Part shown: positions 42,501 to 48,900 of the stretch, one piece after another
How positions within the stretch are numbered: the first letter of the stretch is position 1
How the letters are laid out: each line of letters begins with the position of its first letter
Assembly (NCBI GenBank): GCA_044866775.1
Contig: JBIOUG010000162.1
Span: 1 to 64,000, forward strand
Length of the DNA stretch: 64,000 bases
Source of the DNA: DASUNQ01 sp044866775
GTDB taxonomy: Bacteria; Acidobacteriota; Thermoanaerobaculia; Multivoradales; UBA5704
Direction of reading: 5' to 3'
Position numbers and translations under genes: made by a program
Notes under the pieces: generated by a model
Database searches by the model: none
Told to the model about the DNA's origin: nothing
What the model saw: only the letters and a program-made list of their open reading frames with translations

Positions 42501-42903
42501 GCGGGGAAGGGAGGATCTCGCCGGACTCCCGGCGCCCCAGGTGAGCTTCCTGTATCTCGGGCAGCTCGACGCGGCGGGCACGGGCGCTTCGATCTTCGCC
42601 GCGGCGCCGGAGTCGCGGGGCGCCGAGGGGAGCCCGCGGGCGCTGCGCAGCCACCTGCTGGAGATCATCGCGAGCATCACCGGGGGAGAGCTGCGGATGG
42701 CTTGGATCTACAGTGAGAACCTCCATCGCCGCGCCACCATCGAGCGGCTCGCCGAAACCTGTCTGGTCGTGCTGCGCGACCTCGTCCTCCAGTGCGAGCA
42801 CAACGCCGAGCCCGGCTACTCGCCTGCGGACTTCCCCCACGCCGGCCTCACCCGCGACGGGCTGAACGATCTGCTCGCCGAGCTGCAGCAGAGCGCCGAG
42901 TGA
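24586..42903 (+). CDS. Hybrid PKS/NRPS 5: KS-AT-ACP-Cy-A-PCP-C-A-PCP-C-A-PCP-KS-AT-KR-carrier-E
   Basis: 6105 residues, the largest gene. KS about 24610-25890 (TACSTS Cys at 25117), AT about 26155-27150 (GHSIG Ser 26449; HAFHS at 26737, malonyl type), ACP Ser 27457, no reductive domain. Cy about 27650-28960 (DFLLGDAWS, 28051-28077), A about 29030-30520 (DLYNLSLIWK, Cys), PCP Ser 30664. C about 30840-32150, A about 32220-33700 (DVWHVSLVDK, Ser), PCP Ser 33847. C about 34020-35330, A about 35400-36720 (DLTKVGEVS, Asn-like) lacking core A10, PCP Ser 36802. KS about 36990-38280 (Cys 37495), AT about 38540-39590 (Ser 38833; HAFHS at 39121, malonyl), KR about 40370-41000 (GGLGG; catalytic Tyr 40873), carrier Ser 41338 in NRPS-like GGDS form, then an epimerization domain about 41490-42860 (HHLVIDAVS near 41893). 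The defective A domain and the E domain on a ketide module are odd. The stop overlaps the next start (TGATG). Confidence 0.95.
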   Translation: MSDRTGLEIAVIGLAGRFPGAAGVEAFWKNLCGGVESISFFSPEELIAAGLDRATVEHPNFVRARGALDGAELFDAGLFELSPREAEILDPQHRLFLECAWEALENAGYDPLQFDDLIGIYAGAGPNTYLIQLLSRPDLLATMGNFQLTLASEKDYLATRTSFKLGLSGPSIVVQTACSTSLVAIHVGCQSLLAGECRMALAGGVRVVAMERSGYFFREGGIDSPDGHCRAFDARARGTVSGSGAGVLVLKRLEDALADGDRICAVVKGSAVNNDGSSKVGYTAPSVDGQVAVIRMAQSIAEVAPETVGYVETHGTGTELGDPVEIAALTKSFGLSVHGTCAIGSVKTNIGHLDAAAGVAGFIKAALAVERGLIPPSLHFERSNPELGIEATPFYVNTSLRKWESEGPRRAGVSSFGIGGTNAHVVVEQPPEQAPTGPGRPWQLLVLSARTASALERRTRDLAAHLRAHPGESLADVAFTCHLGRRRLGHRRIVVCRDAAEAAAALGSGDPRVLSRVQEAVDRPVAFLFPGQGAQYVEMARGLYQGEPVFAGCLDRCAEILELHLGLDLRRVLYPSPAERAEASRALERTALTQPAIFAVEYSLARLWMSWGVRPWAMLGHSIGEFVAACLAETLTLEDTLALVATRGRLMQELPEGAMLAVPLDEREIAPLLADGLSLAAINGPGRCVVAGPGDGVERLQRVLADRGVESRRLHTSHAFHSAMMEPAVEPFRERVRTVSLSPPRIPYLSTLTGSWTSAEQATDPESWARHLREPVRFGEALATLLESPDVVLLEVGPGRALATLVRSHPAWEHSRDLVGSLSHPDERADDAEFILTALGRLWLAGAPVDAAAFYGGQRRRRLALPTYPFERERYWVDPAAKSDSRLAPTLAASLGAAAADEPPPPMRARAHARPDLETAYVAPRTPLEETLAGIWQALLGIRSIGAHDNFFELGGHSLLMTQVVAHVERSLGVGVALRTLFAVPTVAGQAEVVERSRSSSRAGGEPSVLLPTVQPDAERLYESFPLTDVQRAYWVGRTDALELGNVATHTYTEIDVVGLALERLERALQRVIDRQHMLRAIVLPDGRQQILASVSPYWIEVLDLTGSAVERSRDALSSIRERMSHQVLPSDRWPLFEVRASRLDGGKIRLHFSFDFLLGDAWSFRVLFSELARFYVEPEAELAPLELSFRDYVLAEQALAGSELHRRSLEYWRSRLASLPPGPELPLARHPAQIRRPRFVRRAHRLDAAGWASLKARAARFGLTPSGALLAAFAEALARWSKSPRFTLTLTLFRRLPMHPQVDQLIGDFTSLTLLEVDCSGDEPFVSRARRLQGRLFEDLDHRYVSGVQVLRELAVLRGQGQGGTMPVVFTSLLGLAARGDESAAPPDELARLEGEVIYSISQTPQVWLDHQVAEVDGELSCNWDVVEELFPEGLVEDLFVAYCRLVERLVQGEEAWSEPSPLPLVAAPTASDALDFPPPCATLHGLFLAQVGERPGRTAVVSRGRAITYAELDGISAALATRLRRLGARPGRMVAVVMEKGWEQVAAVLGVLRCGAAYLPVDSALPRERRWQLMEQGGAEVALTQPWLEESLDWPEWVKRVGVTGDQDASEDGEPAACAVSPENLAYVIFTSGSTGLPKGVMIDHRGAVNTILDVNRRFGVGPEDRVLAVSSLSFDLSVYDVFGLLAAGGTVVMADASPAPDPEGWLELMAREQVTIWNSVPALMEILVEGPGAAAGGLPGSLRLVLLSGDWIPLALPARIAGLATRASVVSLGGATEASIWSILHPIDGVDPAWKSIPYGRAMVNQSVQVLDGRLDPRPAGVPGELYIGGIGVAQGYWRDEERTGASFVTHPRTGERLYRTGDLGRYLPNGEIEFLGREDHQVKIGGHRIELGEIEAALDQHPAVQSCVVTAHGPDRERRRLVAYVVLDQARAVGDADELEGFLGSKLPGYMVPAVFVALDALPLTPNGKVDRRALPSPDLPQSTSSAAPPSPAEATIAGIWADVLGLAQVGVQEDFFALGGDSLQATRVAARVRAAFGVELSLRQFFEAPTVAALAARLETAGRLPSALRPPPIARAPRHDRMPLSFGQERLWFLDQLEPGNAAYSMPGAVLLSGRLDRAALAASLAEVVRRHEVLRTTFPFAGEGPVQEISPPSQYGLPLPLVDLSGLPASARERAARRIAREEAARPFDLRRGPLVRTRLLRLAPEDHALLWNTHHIVSDGWSVGVIFVRELAALYAAFAQGLPSPLAEPPIQYADYAVWQRDWLAGETLEGLLGYWRERLAGAPAGLVLPADRPRPAVLSSLGGYRSFHLPQGTVGSLGELARSQRATPFMALVAGFAALLQRYSGEADVLIGTPTANRDHLEVEDLIGFFANTLVLRLDLSGAPSFRELIARSREVALGAFAHQDMPFEKLVEALQPERSLARTPLFQVMFVLQNAVAGPLELPGLTLAPLPLEMATSKLDLTLDLVETADEIFGTFEFSADVFDPATVDRMAGHLARLLAGASADPDRQVSRLPLLTESEQRQLAEWNDTSRDNGPEVWIHELFAACAAADPEAVALVYEGEELSYGALNRRANHLAHRLMTLGVGPDVAVGVCAERSPELVAALLAVLKAGGAYLPLDPEYPRERLALMMEDSQVPVLLAQERLLDRLPPHRGRLVPLDAAAAEAIDAPPRRVGGANLAYVLYTSGSTGRPKGVMVPHLGIRNRLLWMQEAYELTAADRVVQKTPFSFDVSVWEFFWPLLCGARLVVARPGGHRDSSYLAELIQATGATVVHFVPSMLRAFVDEPRAARCGSLRLIVCSGEALPSDLRDRALALFPNAELHNLYGPTEAAVDVTAWACDRTSDLSVVPIGRPIANTAVYVLDPDCGPQPVGVPGELCLGGVQLARGYLARPDLTAERFAPDPFDLAGQGPGARLYRTGDLVRWLPDGTLEFLGRLDQQVKVRGFRIEPGEIEAILLQHAAVREVVVVARCAEGDTRLAAYLVAAGALSIVELRGFVAARVPDFMVPSWFVQLAALPYTASGKLDRKALPAPEAAALPRAQYVAPRNGVEEVVAATWAAILALGRVGVSDDFFALGGHSLAASRVAAQLREVFEVEVPLRRFFEAPTVEAIAAEVTALLAAGQRAPTPPIGRQPRDRPLPLSFAQERLWFLHLLQPASAAYSIPVAVRLRGALVTRALAAALGEVVRRHEVLRSTYGFSEAGPVQRIGPAREWAAPEVDLAALPPSRREEELRRLTVAEAARPFNLSAEPPLRARLVRLADEDHALLLNLHHIAADGWSMEVLVGEVGALYATAIGGYPSPLPELPIQYGDFACWQRSWLSGEELERQLGYWRAQLSGAPSALDLGTDRPRPPVQTFRGAQRSRELSAPFSAELRTFGLRERATPFMVLLATFGALLSRRARQEELVVGVPVANRPRAELERLIGFFVNTLALRLDVAGDPSFRKLLGRVRRTVLDAYAHQGLPFERLIQELHVERALDRSPLFQVMLVLQNAPAARLEVPALSASLLEAENRTAKFELTLSVAEGGRGFALLAEYNTDLFDGTTIDRLLADFERLLRAAATSPTLGLDDLPWLDEAERHQLLREWNDTATAGPRGEGWLHRLIAEQCAASPGAPAVECCGEWLSYGELDDRARRLARALRRSGVWPEAIVAVDMGRCLDLVPTLLGILKAGGAYLPLDPSWPVARRSFILAEAGARVVIRGDTASALLTSDGPVAGPGEALGGEEPADSVTGESLAYVLYTSGSTGAPKGVMVTHRGLIHYLGWCVRAYDLGPGGLVPVHSPVGFDLTVTGLFAPLLVGGMVSLLPEGEEWTALTTTLTREPRLALLKVTPAHLGMLNALVPAEDVAGKLGVLVVGGEALEGEVVSPWLSGMRGARVVNEYGPTETVVSCVYELPRKALSGPVPIGRPVAETRLYVLTPQRAPAPLGVVGELFIAGAGLARGYLARPDLTAERFLPDPFAQAPGERMYHTGDLARYRVDGELEFVGRADHQIKIRGYGIELGETEAALEQHPRVSQALVQAREDLPGDRRLVAYVEIAAIWREVLRVEQVGLHENFFDLGGHSLSLVEVRRRLMELVGHDISMTEMFRYPTVASLAGFLAADGAPAMRQPEVERAAGSAERLEDPAIAVVGMSGRFPGASSVRQFWQNLRRGVESISFFSAEELRSAGIPAGLLANPNYVRARGILEEADAFDARFFGYSPREAELIDPQHRVFLECAWEALESAGYEPATYPGRIGVLAGVSASTYWLHLLSHPEVAVSVDQAVIANDKDFLPTRVSYKLGLRGPSISVQTACSTSLVAVHLACRCLRVGEADMVLAGGASVRSAQRSGYLYQEGGILSADGHCRAFDAHASGTLPGDGVGIVLLKRLQDALAAGDEIHAVILGSAINNDGGHKIGFTAPSVEGQSEVIRAALAEAGVGPETISYVEAHGTATALGDPVEAAALLAAYGRAEESGCALGSVKTNIGHLDAAAGIAGLIKTVLALENRLIPPSLHFTRPNPEIDFSGRFHVNTELAPWPAAADRPRRAGVSSFGMGGTNVHLILEEAPPVAPSGPCRAWQLLVLSARSPEALAAATANLHAFLAGNEEYELADLAHTLQVGRRAFEHRRAVICRDRGDAARALEALDPERVATGDGEPRRRKVCFLFPGQGSQHPGMGRELYAAEAGFRRHVDLCAKLLLPRLGLDLRSLFDPGRARDDLGPLEIDETWLAQPVLFVCEYALSRLWMEWGVRPAAMAGHSIGEYVAACLGGVFSLEEALDLVALRGRLMQSLPRGRMVGIALPEEEIRSLLGERLSVAAVNGPSLCVVSGPADAVGELEERLSAAGVHCRALATSHAFHSRMMEPILQPFGDRLRRIGLQPPEIPFLSNLTGTWIRPQEATDPNYWTQHLRHTVRFAENLRELLRDPESTLLEVGPGKILSTLAGRHPDRDAGAAIVTSLPGAGSVHGDGADLLAALGKLWIAGVEIRWPAVCAHERRRRIAAPTYPFQRQRYWISAQPPQLASEPRPRTNPAEWLYLPCWKKTVPPRPREDGAPHSPWLVFCDTRGVGALVIERLRAAGATVVQVVAGERFERREDCAFAVAPGDPAGYRALLAELRSRDLLPRSVVHLWSVTSAGAPTRASCEAVQELGFFSLLFLAQALGEQMPGERVRLAVVSSGMQPVTGEEAIDPGKATLLGPCRTIPQEFPAIACRSIDVVVEPPSHPDALGRQLVDELMSDAEESVVAYRGKHRWVEAFEPVEAAPPATRQELVRPGGTYFITGGLGGMALALADHLASVYGARLVLVARTRLPERDRWDEWVATHGEVDRTSRRILRLRELEKYEGKVLVLTADVADPDQMRQSVAEARRRFGPIHGVIHAAGAPPSGLMQWKTRESAVAVLAPKVAGTWVLDEIFGDELDFMLLCSSISSVLGQVGRVDYCAANGFLDAFAHYRFGTGKTHVVSVCWDTWRDAGMAFDEALRRGQDPRRVISVGMSASDGAEVMRLALAARTPQLVVSIEDFRAAAERLQQQAALPAAGQARVTAMRAHPRPSLSSPYETPGNHAERAVASIWEGVFGIAGIGVHDDFFELGGDSVLSLQILARLHEAGLRLTPRQVFELRTVAEMAAAADGRSAAPAEEPGPAAGDVPLTPIQRWFFERNPADPHHFNQSMLAVVQRPLAAAVLERAVEALLLHHDALRLRFAPDGPTGWRQWTEAPGGASPVACVSLSELPAAARGKATERAAAELQASLDLARGPLLRVVSFDFGSDSPGRLLIIVHHLVIDAVSWRILLADLETAYRQLERGERASLPAKTTSFQRWARRLQEYAEGADVGQSLAYWADERRRHAGGLTTDLPGGANTVSSARSVSVTLDTAATRILLHELPRVRRVNVQEVLLTALALAFHGWSDSGILIDLEGHGREPIFDDVDLSRTVGWFTALSPALVRLETTAPLAALASVKEQLREMPGPGLSHALLRYLSPRGREDLAGLPAPQVSFLYLGQLDAAGTGASIFAAAPESRGAEGSPRALRSHLLEIIASITGGELRMAWIYSENLHRRATIERLAETCLVVLRDLVLQCEHNAEPGYSPADFPHAGLTRDGLNDLLAELQQSAE
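36595..36735 (+). other. A domain of PKS/NRPS 5 with core A10 deleted and A8 altered
   Basis: The A8 region reads IRGYGIELGETE where the other A domains have RGxRI(E)xGEIE, so the conserved Arg is Gly. After LVAYV (ending at 36720) the frame jumps straight to EIAAIW, the start of the carrier domain. Other modules here have about 70 residues in between, including the NGK(V/L)DR motif whose Lys is needed for adenylation. The reading frame is preserved. The pocket region also has one residue fewer (TVVSCVY against TVVGCCVY elsewhere). This A domain is unlikely to adenylate efficiently. Confidence 0.85.
36990..42860 (+). other. Polyketide module carrying an epimerization domain: KS-AT-KR-carrier-E
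   Basis: A complete malonyl-type extension module with ketoreductase ends in a carrier of NRPS type (FFELGGDS followed by a LRLTPRQVFE helix, like the carrier before E in NRPS 2) and a full-length E domain with HHLVIDAVS, GHGRE and TVGWFT motifs. The next protein starts with a D-accepting type C domain, as expected after an E domain. A malonate-derived beta-hydroxy unit has no alpha-substituent to epimerize, so the E domain may be vestigial, structural or a recombination relic (inference). Confidence 0.8.
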
Positions 42904-45900
42904 TGCCGGGGAGACTTGGCTCAGTGGAGAGAACGATCGTGCCGCAGACCGCGACCAGGGCGCCCCAAGATCTCATCGAAGACATTTACCCTCTCGCGCC
43001 GCTGCAAGAGGGGCTGCTGTTCCACGCTCTCTACTCCAGGGATCTCAGATTTCACTTCCAACAGCTCCGCTGCACCTTCCGCGGTGAGCTGGACCACGAG
43101 GCGCTCAAGCAGGCCTGGGGTCACGTCCTCGAACGGCATCAGCCGCTCCGGACAGCCTTCGTGTGGGAAAACCAGGAAAAGCCGCTCCAGGTGGTGTATC
43201 GGCGGGTGGCGCTGCCCTGGGACGAAGTGGACCTGAGGGGGCTCCGCGCCGAGGAGCGTGCGCAGCGGCAGGAGGCATTCCTGGCTGCCGATCGCCTGCG
43301 GGGCTTCACCCTCTCCAAGGCGCCCGTCCTGCGGCTGACCCTGCTGCGGTTCGACGACTGCTCGCAGCTGGTCTGGAGCTACCACCATCTGATCCTCGAC
43401 GGCTGGTCGATCGCCTTGGTCCTGGACGAGGTAGCGGCGATCTACGAGAGTCTGATCAACGGCCGCGGGCCACAATTGAGACCCAGCCGCCCCTATGGCG
43501 ACTTCATCGCCTGGTTGCAGCGCCGAGACCCGGCGCGGGCCGAGGCCATCTGGCGCAAGGAGCTCCGCGGCGTCACCTCTCCGACGCGGCTGGGAATCGA
43601 ACGCAAGTCCGGCGTCAAGCAGGAGCATGACGACGAGCAGCAGGACCTCCTTCCGCAGAGCTGCCTGGCGGCGCTGCAGGCCTTCGCCCGGCAGCACCAG
43701 ATCACGTTGAACACCGTCGTGCAGGGAGCGTGGGCCTTACTGCTCGGCTGCTACAGCGGCGAGGGCGACGTGGTGTTCGGGTCCGTCACCTCCGGACGGC
43801 CGCCGGCGTTGCCGGGGATCGAGACCATGGTCGGGCTGATGGTCAACACCCTCCCGGTGCGCGTCCGGCTGGCCGCCGACGAGCGGCTCCTGCCCTGGCT
43901 GCAGCAGCTCCAGGCCCACCAACTGGAGCTGCGCGAGTACGAGTACGCGCCGCTCGCCGCGATCCAGACGTGGAGCGAGCTGCCGGCCGGGCAGGCGCTT
44001 TTCGACACTCTGCTCGTGTTCGAGAACTTCCCCCGCGGCCGGCCTCACTCCGTGAACGGCGCCGCGCTGGAAGTCGTGGCCATCGACTCCGCCGAGAGCA
44101 CCAACTACCCGCTCACCCTGCTGGTTCGCTCGGGCGCGGACCTGCGAATGCGGCTGTTCTACGAGCGCGACCGCTTCGAGCCCGTGGCCATGCAGCGGCT
44201 CTTGGGTCACTACAAGGCCCTGCTCGGGAGTGTGGCGCGGGCCCCCGGGCAGCGCCTTGGGCAGGTGACGCCGCTGAGCGCGGCCGAGCGACAGCAGCTC
44301 TGCTGTGAGTGGAACAACACCGCCGCGCCGGCGGAGCCCGCGGAGTGCCTGCATCGTCTCTTCGAACGCCAGGCCCGGCGTACACCGGACGCGGTGGCAG
44401 TGGTCTGGAGAACGCAGCGCCTGACCTATGGCGAGCTCGACTGCCAGGCGAACCGGCTGGCGCGCCGCCTGAGGCGGCTCGGCGTGGCCACCGAGGCGCG
44501 CGTCGGCATCCTGCTCGATCGCTCGCCCGAGATGGTGGCTGGCCTGCTGGCCGTCCTCAAGGCGGGCGGCGCGTATGTCCCTCTCGATCCGTCCTACCCG
44601 GCCGAGCGCCTGGCGTGGATCGCCGCCGATTGCGGGTTGTCGGTCACCCTCGGTACGGAGCACTTGCAGCCGCTGCTGCCGGAGCTGCCGGGGCGGTGGC
44701 TCAGCCTGGATGGCGAGCGGGCGGCGATTCTCGAGGAGAGCAGCGAGCCCCTGGACGAGCAGGAGGTCGCGACCGATCCCGCCCAGTTGGCCTATGTGCT
44801 CTACACCTCGGGCTCCACGGGACGGCCAAAGGGGGTGGCGATCCCCCATCGAGGTGCCGTGCAGCTCGTCTGCTGGGCGAGAGCGGTCTTCCCGCCCGAG
44901 GACCTTGCCGGAGTGCTCGCGTCGACGTCGCTCGGATTCGATCTGTCGGTCTTCGAGCTGTTCGTGCCGCTCTGCTGGGGAGGCAAGGTCGTCCTGGCCG
45001 ACAGCGCACTCGAGCTGCCGCAGCTCGACACCGCGGGAGAAATAACGCTCATCAACACGGTCCCGTCCGCCATGACGGTGCTGGCCTCGGCAGAGCTGCC
45101 GCCCAAGGTTCGAACGGTGAACCTGGCGGGCGAAGCGCTCCGGCCCGAGCTGGTGGGGCAGGTCTACCAGCATTCCCAGGTGGTACGGGTCATGAACCTC
45201 TACGGCCCCTCCGAAGACACGACGTACTCCACCTTTACCGCGGTAGGGCGAGATCCCGGCCGGGTGACGATCGGCCGGCCGTTGGACAACGGCAGAGCCT
45301 ATGTGCTGGGCCGGGACGGAGAGCCGGTACCGGTCGGCGTGCCCGGCGAGCTGTTCCTGGCGGGCGCCGGCGTGGCACGCGGCTATTTCGACCGCCCCGA
45401 CCTGACAGCGGCGTGCTTCGTGCCCGATCCCTTCGCGCCAACGCCTGGGGAGCGGCTTTTCCGCACCGGCGATCGCGGCCGCTGGCTGGCCGACGGCGAG
45501 ATCGAGTTCCTGGGGAGGTTCGACCACCAGGTCAAGCTGCGCGGGTTCCGCATCGAGCTCGGAGAGATCGAGGCGGGCCTCGGCCGTCATCCTGGAGTGC
45601 GCGAGAGCGCGGTGGTGGTCCATGCCGATGCCGGCGGGGAACGGCGTCTCGTGGCCTACCTCGCGGCGGCCTCCGCGCCGCAGCCGGATGCAGCGGAGCT
45701 CCGTGATTTCCTGGGCCGGATCCTGCCGGAGTACATGCTTCCGTCCGCCTTCTGCTGGCTCGACACCCTGCCGCTGACCTGCAACGGCAAGGTGGACCGC
45801 GGGGCCCTCGCAGCGCGAGACCTCGAGCGTGAGGACGCGGTCCGGACGGCGTTCCTCGCGCCACGCACCCCCCTGGAGAGGAAGCTCGCTGAGACCTGGG

Positions 45901-48900
45901 CCGAGCTACTAGGGCTCGAGCGGGTCGGGGTGAACGAGAGCTTCTTCGAGCTCGGCGGCCACTCGCTGCTGGCGATCCGGTTGATGTTCCTGATGCGGCG
46001 CCACTTCGGCGTCGATCTGCCGCTGCGGGCCTTCTTCCGGGCACCTACGATCGCCCACCTGGCGGTCGCCGTCGCCCGCCAGCGGGCCGAAGAGGGCATC
46101 GCCGGGCCGCGCCCGGCGAGTCTGCCCGCGATCATTCCGGACCCGGCCCGCCGCCACGAGCCGTTCCCTCTCAACGACGTGCAGCAGGCGTACTGGGTCG
46201 GCCGAAGCAACGCGGTCGAGCTGGGAGGCGTGGCCACGCACAGCTACAACGAGTTCGAGAGCGTGGATCTCGACCTGACGAGAGTGATCCAAGCGCTGCG
46301 GCGGCTGATCGCTCGGCACGACATGTTGCGCGTCGTCCTATTGCCGGACGGCTACCAGAAGATCCTCGCCGCCCCGCCTCCTTACCGTCCGCCGGTGATC
46401 GACCTGCGGGGTCTGCCGGAATCGGCGCGGGAAAGCCAGATCGCGGCGATTCGCGACGAGATGTCGCACCAGGTCCTCGATGGAGAGCGTTGGCCGCTCT
46501 TCGACATCCGTTTCTCCCTCCTGGACGGCGAGCGGACTCGCCTGCACCTCAGCCAGGACGCCCTGATCCAGGACGCCTGGAGCTCGACTCGTTTGAATCG
46601 AGAGTTCTTCCTCTTCTACTCCGACCCCGACACCGCGCTGCCGCAGCTCGAGATCTCGTTTCGCGACTACGTGCTCGCCGAGGTGGCCCTCCAGAAGGTG
46701 GATCTTTATCGGCGCTCCCAGGAGTACTGGTGGCGCCGCCTGGAGTCGCTGCCGCGGGCGCCGGACCTGCCGCTGGCCCGCGACCCTTCGAGCCTGCGCC
46801 AGCCTCGGTTCAGCCGTTGTTCGGCCGAGCTCGATCCGGAGCGCTGGAGGCGTCTCAAGGCACGTGCGGCTCGCGCGGGCCTCTCGCCGACCGGCGTTCT
46901 GCTCGCCGCCTATGCGGAGATCCTGTCGCTGTGGAGCCGCAGCCTGCGTTTCACCATCAACCTGACTGTGTTCAATCGCCTGCCACTCCACCCTCAGGTC
47001 AACGACATCATCGGGAACTTCACCTCGGTGAATCTCTTGGAGGTGGACTACAGCCATCGGGAGGACTCGTTCGAGCTGCGCGGCCGGCGTCTCCAGGAGC
47101 AGCTCTGGGAGGACATGGATCACCGCTGGATGGGCGGGATCCGCGTGCTGCGGGAGCTGGCCAAGAGGCAGGGAGGCGCGCCGCGCGCCATGATGCCGGT
47201 GGTCCTCACCAGCACCCTCGGACAGGATACGGGTCTCCCCGACGATCTGCAAGGCGCTCTCCAGCTAGAGCTCGTCTACTCGATCACCCAGACGCCCCAG
47301 GTATGGCTCGACAACCAACTGGGTGAGCACCGTGGTGCGCTCATGATCACCTGGGACGCGATTCGGGAGCTGTTCCCCGACGGCATGATCGACGACATGT
47401 TCGGTTCCTACTGCACACTGGTGCGGCGCCTCAGTGAGGAGGAGGAGGTGTGGAGCCGGCAGGGTCGCCCCTGGCTGCCCGCGGAACACCTGCGGCGCAT
47501 CGCGGAGAGCAATGCCACCGCGGCGCCGTTGCCCGAAGACGAGTTGCTCCACTCGGCGCTCGAGAGGCATGCCGCTGCGACGCCGCAGGCGCCGGCCGTC
47601 CTGTCGTCGGCCGGGAGCCTGAGCTATCACCAGTTGGCAGCCTGGTCCGCCGTCCTGGCCCGCCGCCTCTGCGACCTGGGGGCGAAGCCCGATGAGCCGA
47701 TCGCCATCGTGATGGAGAAGGGTTGGGAGCAGATCGTGGCGGCGCTCGCCGTGCTGCGCTCCGGAGCGCCCTATCTGCCGATCGGCGCCGATCTGCCCCG
47801 GCAGCGCATCCGGCAGCTCCTCGAGCAGAGCGGCGTCGAGTTGGCCCTGACCCAGCCGTGGCTCGAGGGGGCCGTCGACTGGCCGGGAGAGCTGCGTCCC
47901 CTGATCGTGAACGAGGCGGACCTGGCCGGGCCGCCGCTGCCGCCTCCCGACCGGCTCCAGGGGCCGGAGAGCCTCGCCTACATCCTCTTCACATCCGGCT
48001 CCACCGGCGTCCCCAAGGGGGTCATGCTCGAGCATCGTGGACCGCTGAACACCGTTCTCGACGTCAACCGCCGGTTCCAGGTCGGCCCGGGGGATCGCGT
48101 CCTGGGCGTATCGTCGCTCAGCTTCGATCTCTCGGTCTACGACGTCTTTGGCATGCTCGCCGCGGGTGGCGCCATCGTGCTGCCGGAGGCCGACGCGACG
48201 CGGAACCCCGCGCGGTGGGCCGAGCTGATCCGCGAGCACCGCGTGACGATCTGGAACTCGGTGCCGGCCCTGATGGAGATGCTGGTCGAGCACGCCACCC
48301 ACCATCAGGCGGTGGACCTCAGCAGCCTGCGGCTCGTCCTGCTGTCGGGGGATTGGATCCCGGTAGGCCTGCCCGATCGGGTGCGGGAGCTGGTCCCGGG
48401 GGCCGAGGTGGTAGGCTTGGGAGGCCCGACCGAGGCCTCGATCTGGCAGGTCGTCTACCTGATCGGCGAAGTGGATCCGGAATGGCGAAGCATCCCTTAT
48501 GGCCGGCCTCTCGCCAACCACCGCATCTACGTGCTCGACGAGCTGCAGGAGCTCCGCCCCCTGTGGGCAGTGGGGGAGCTGTGGATCGGAGGGGTGGGCC
48601 TGGCGAGGGGCTACTTCCGCGACGCGGAGAGGACGCAGGCGAGCTTCCTCCCCGTTCCCGCCGCCGGCGAGCGGCTCTATCGCAGCGGCGACCTCGGCCG
48701 CTATCTCTCCGACGGAGGGCTCGAGATCCTGGGGCGGGCGGACGCGCAGGTCAAGATCCGCGGTCATCGCATCGAGCTGGGCGAAATCGAGGCCGTGATG
48801 CAGCGGCACCCGCGGGTCCGCGCCGCGGCCGTGAAGGTGGTTGGCGGCAAGCGGAGCGACCGCATGTTGGTGGGTTACGTGGTGCCCGAAAAGGAGGCGG

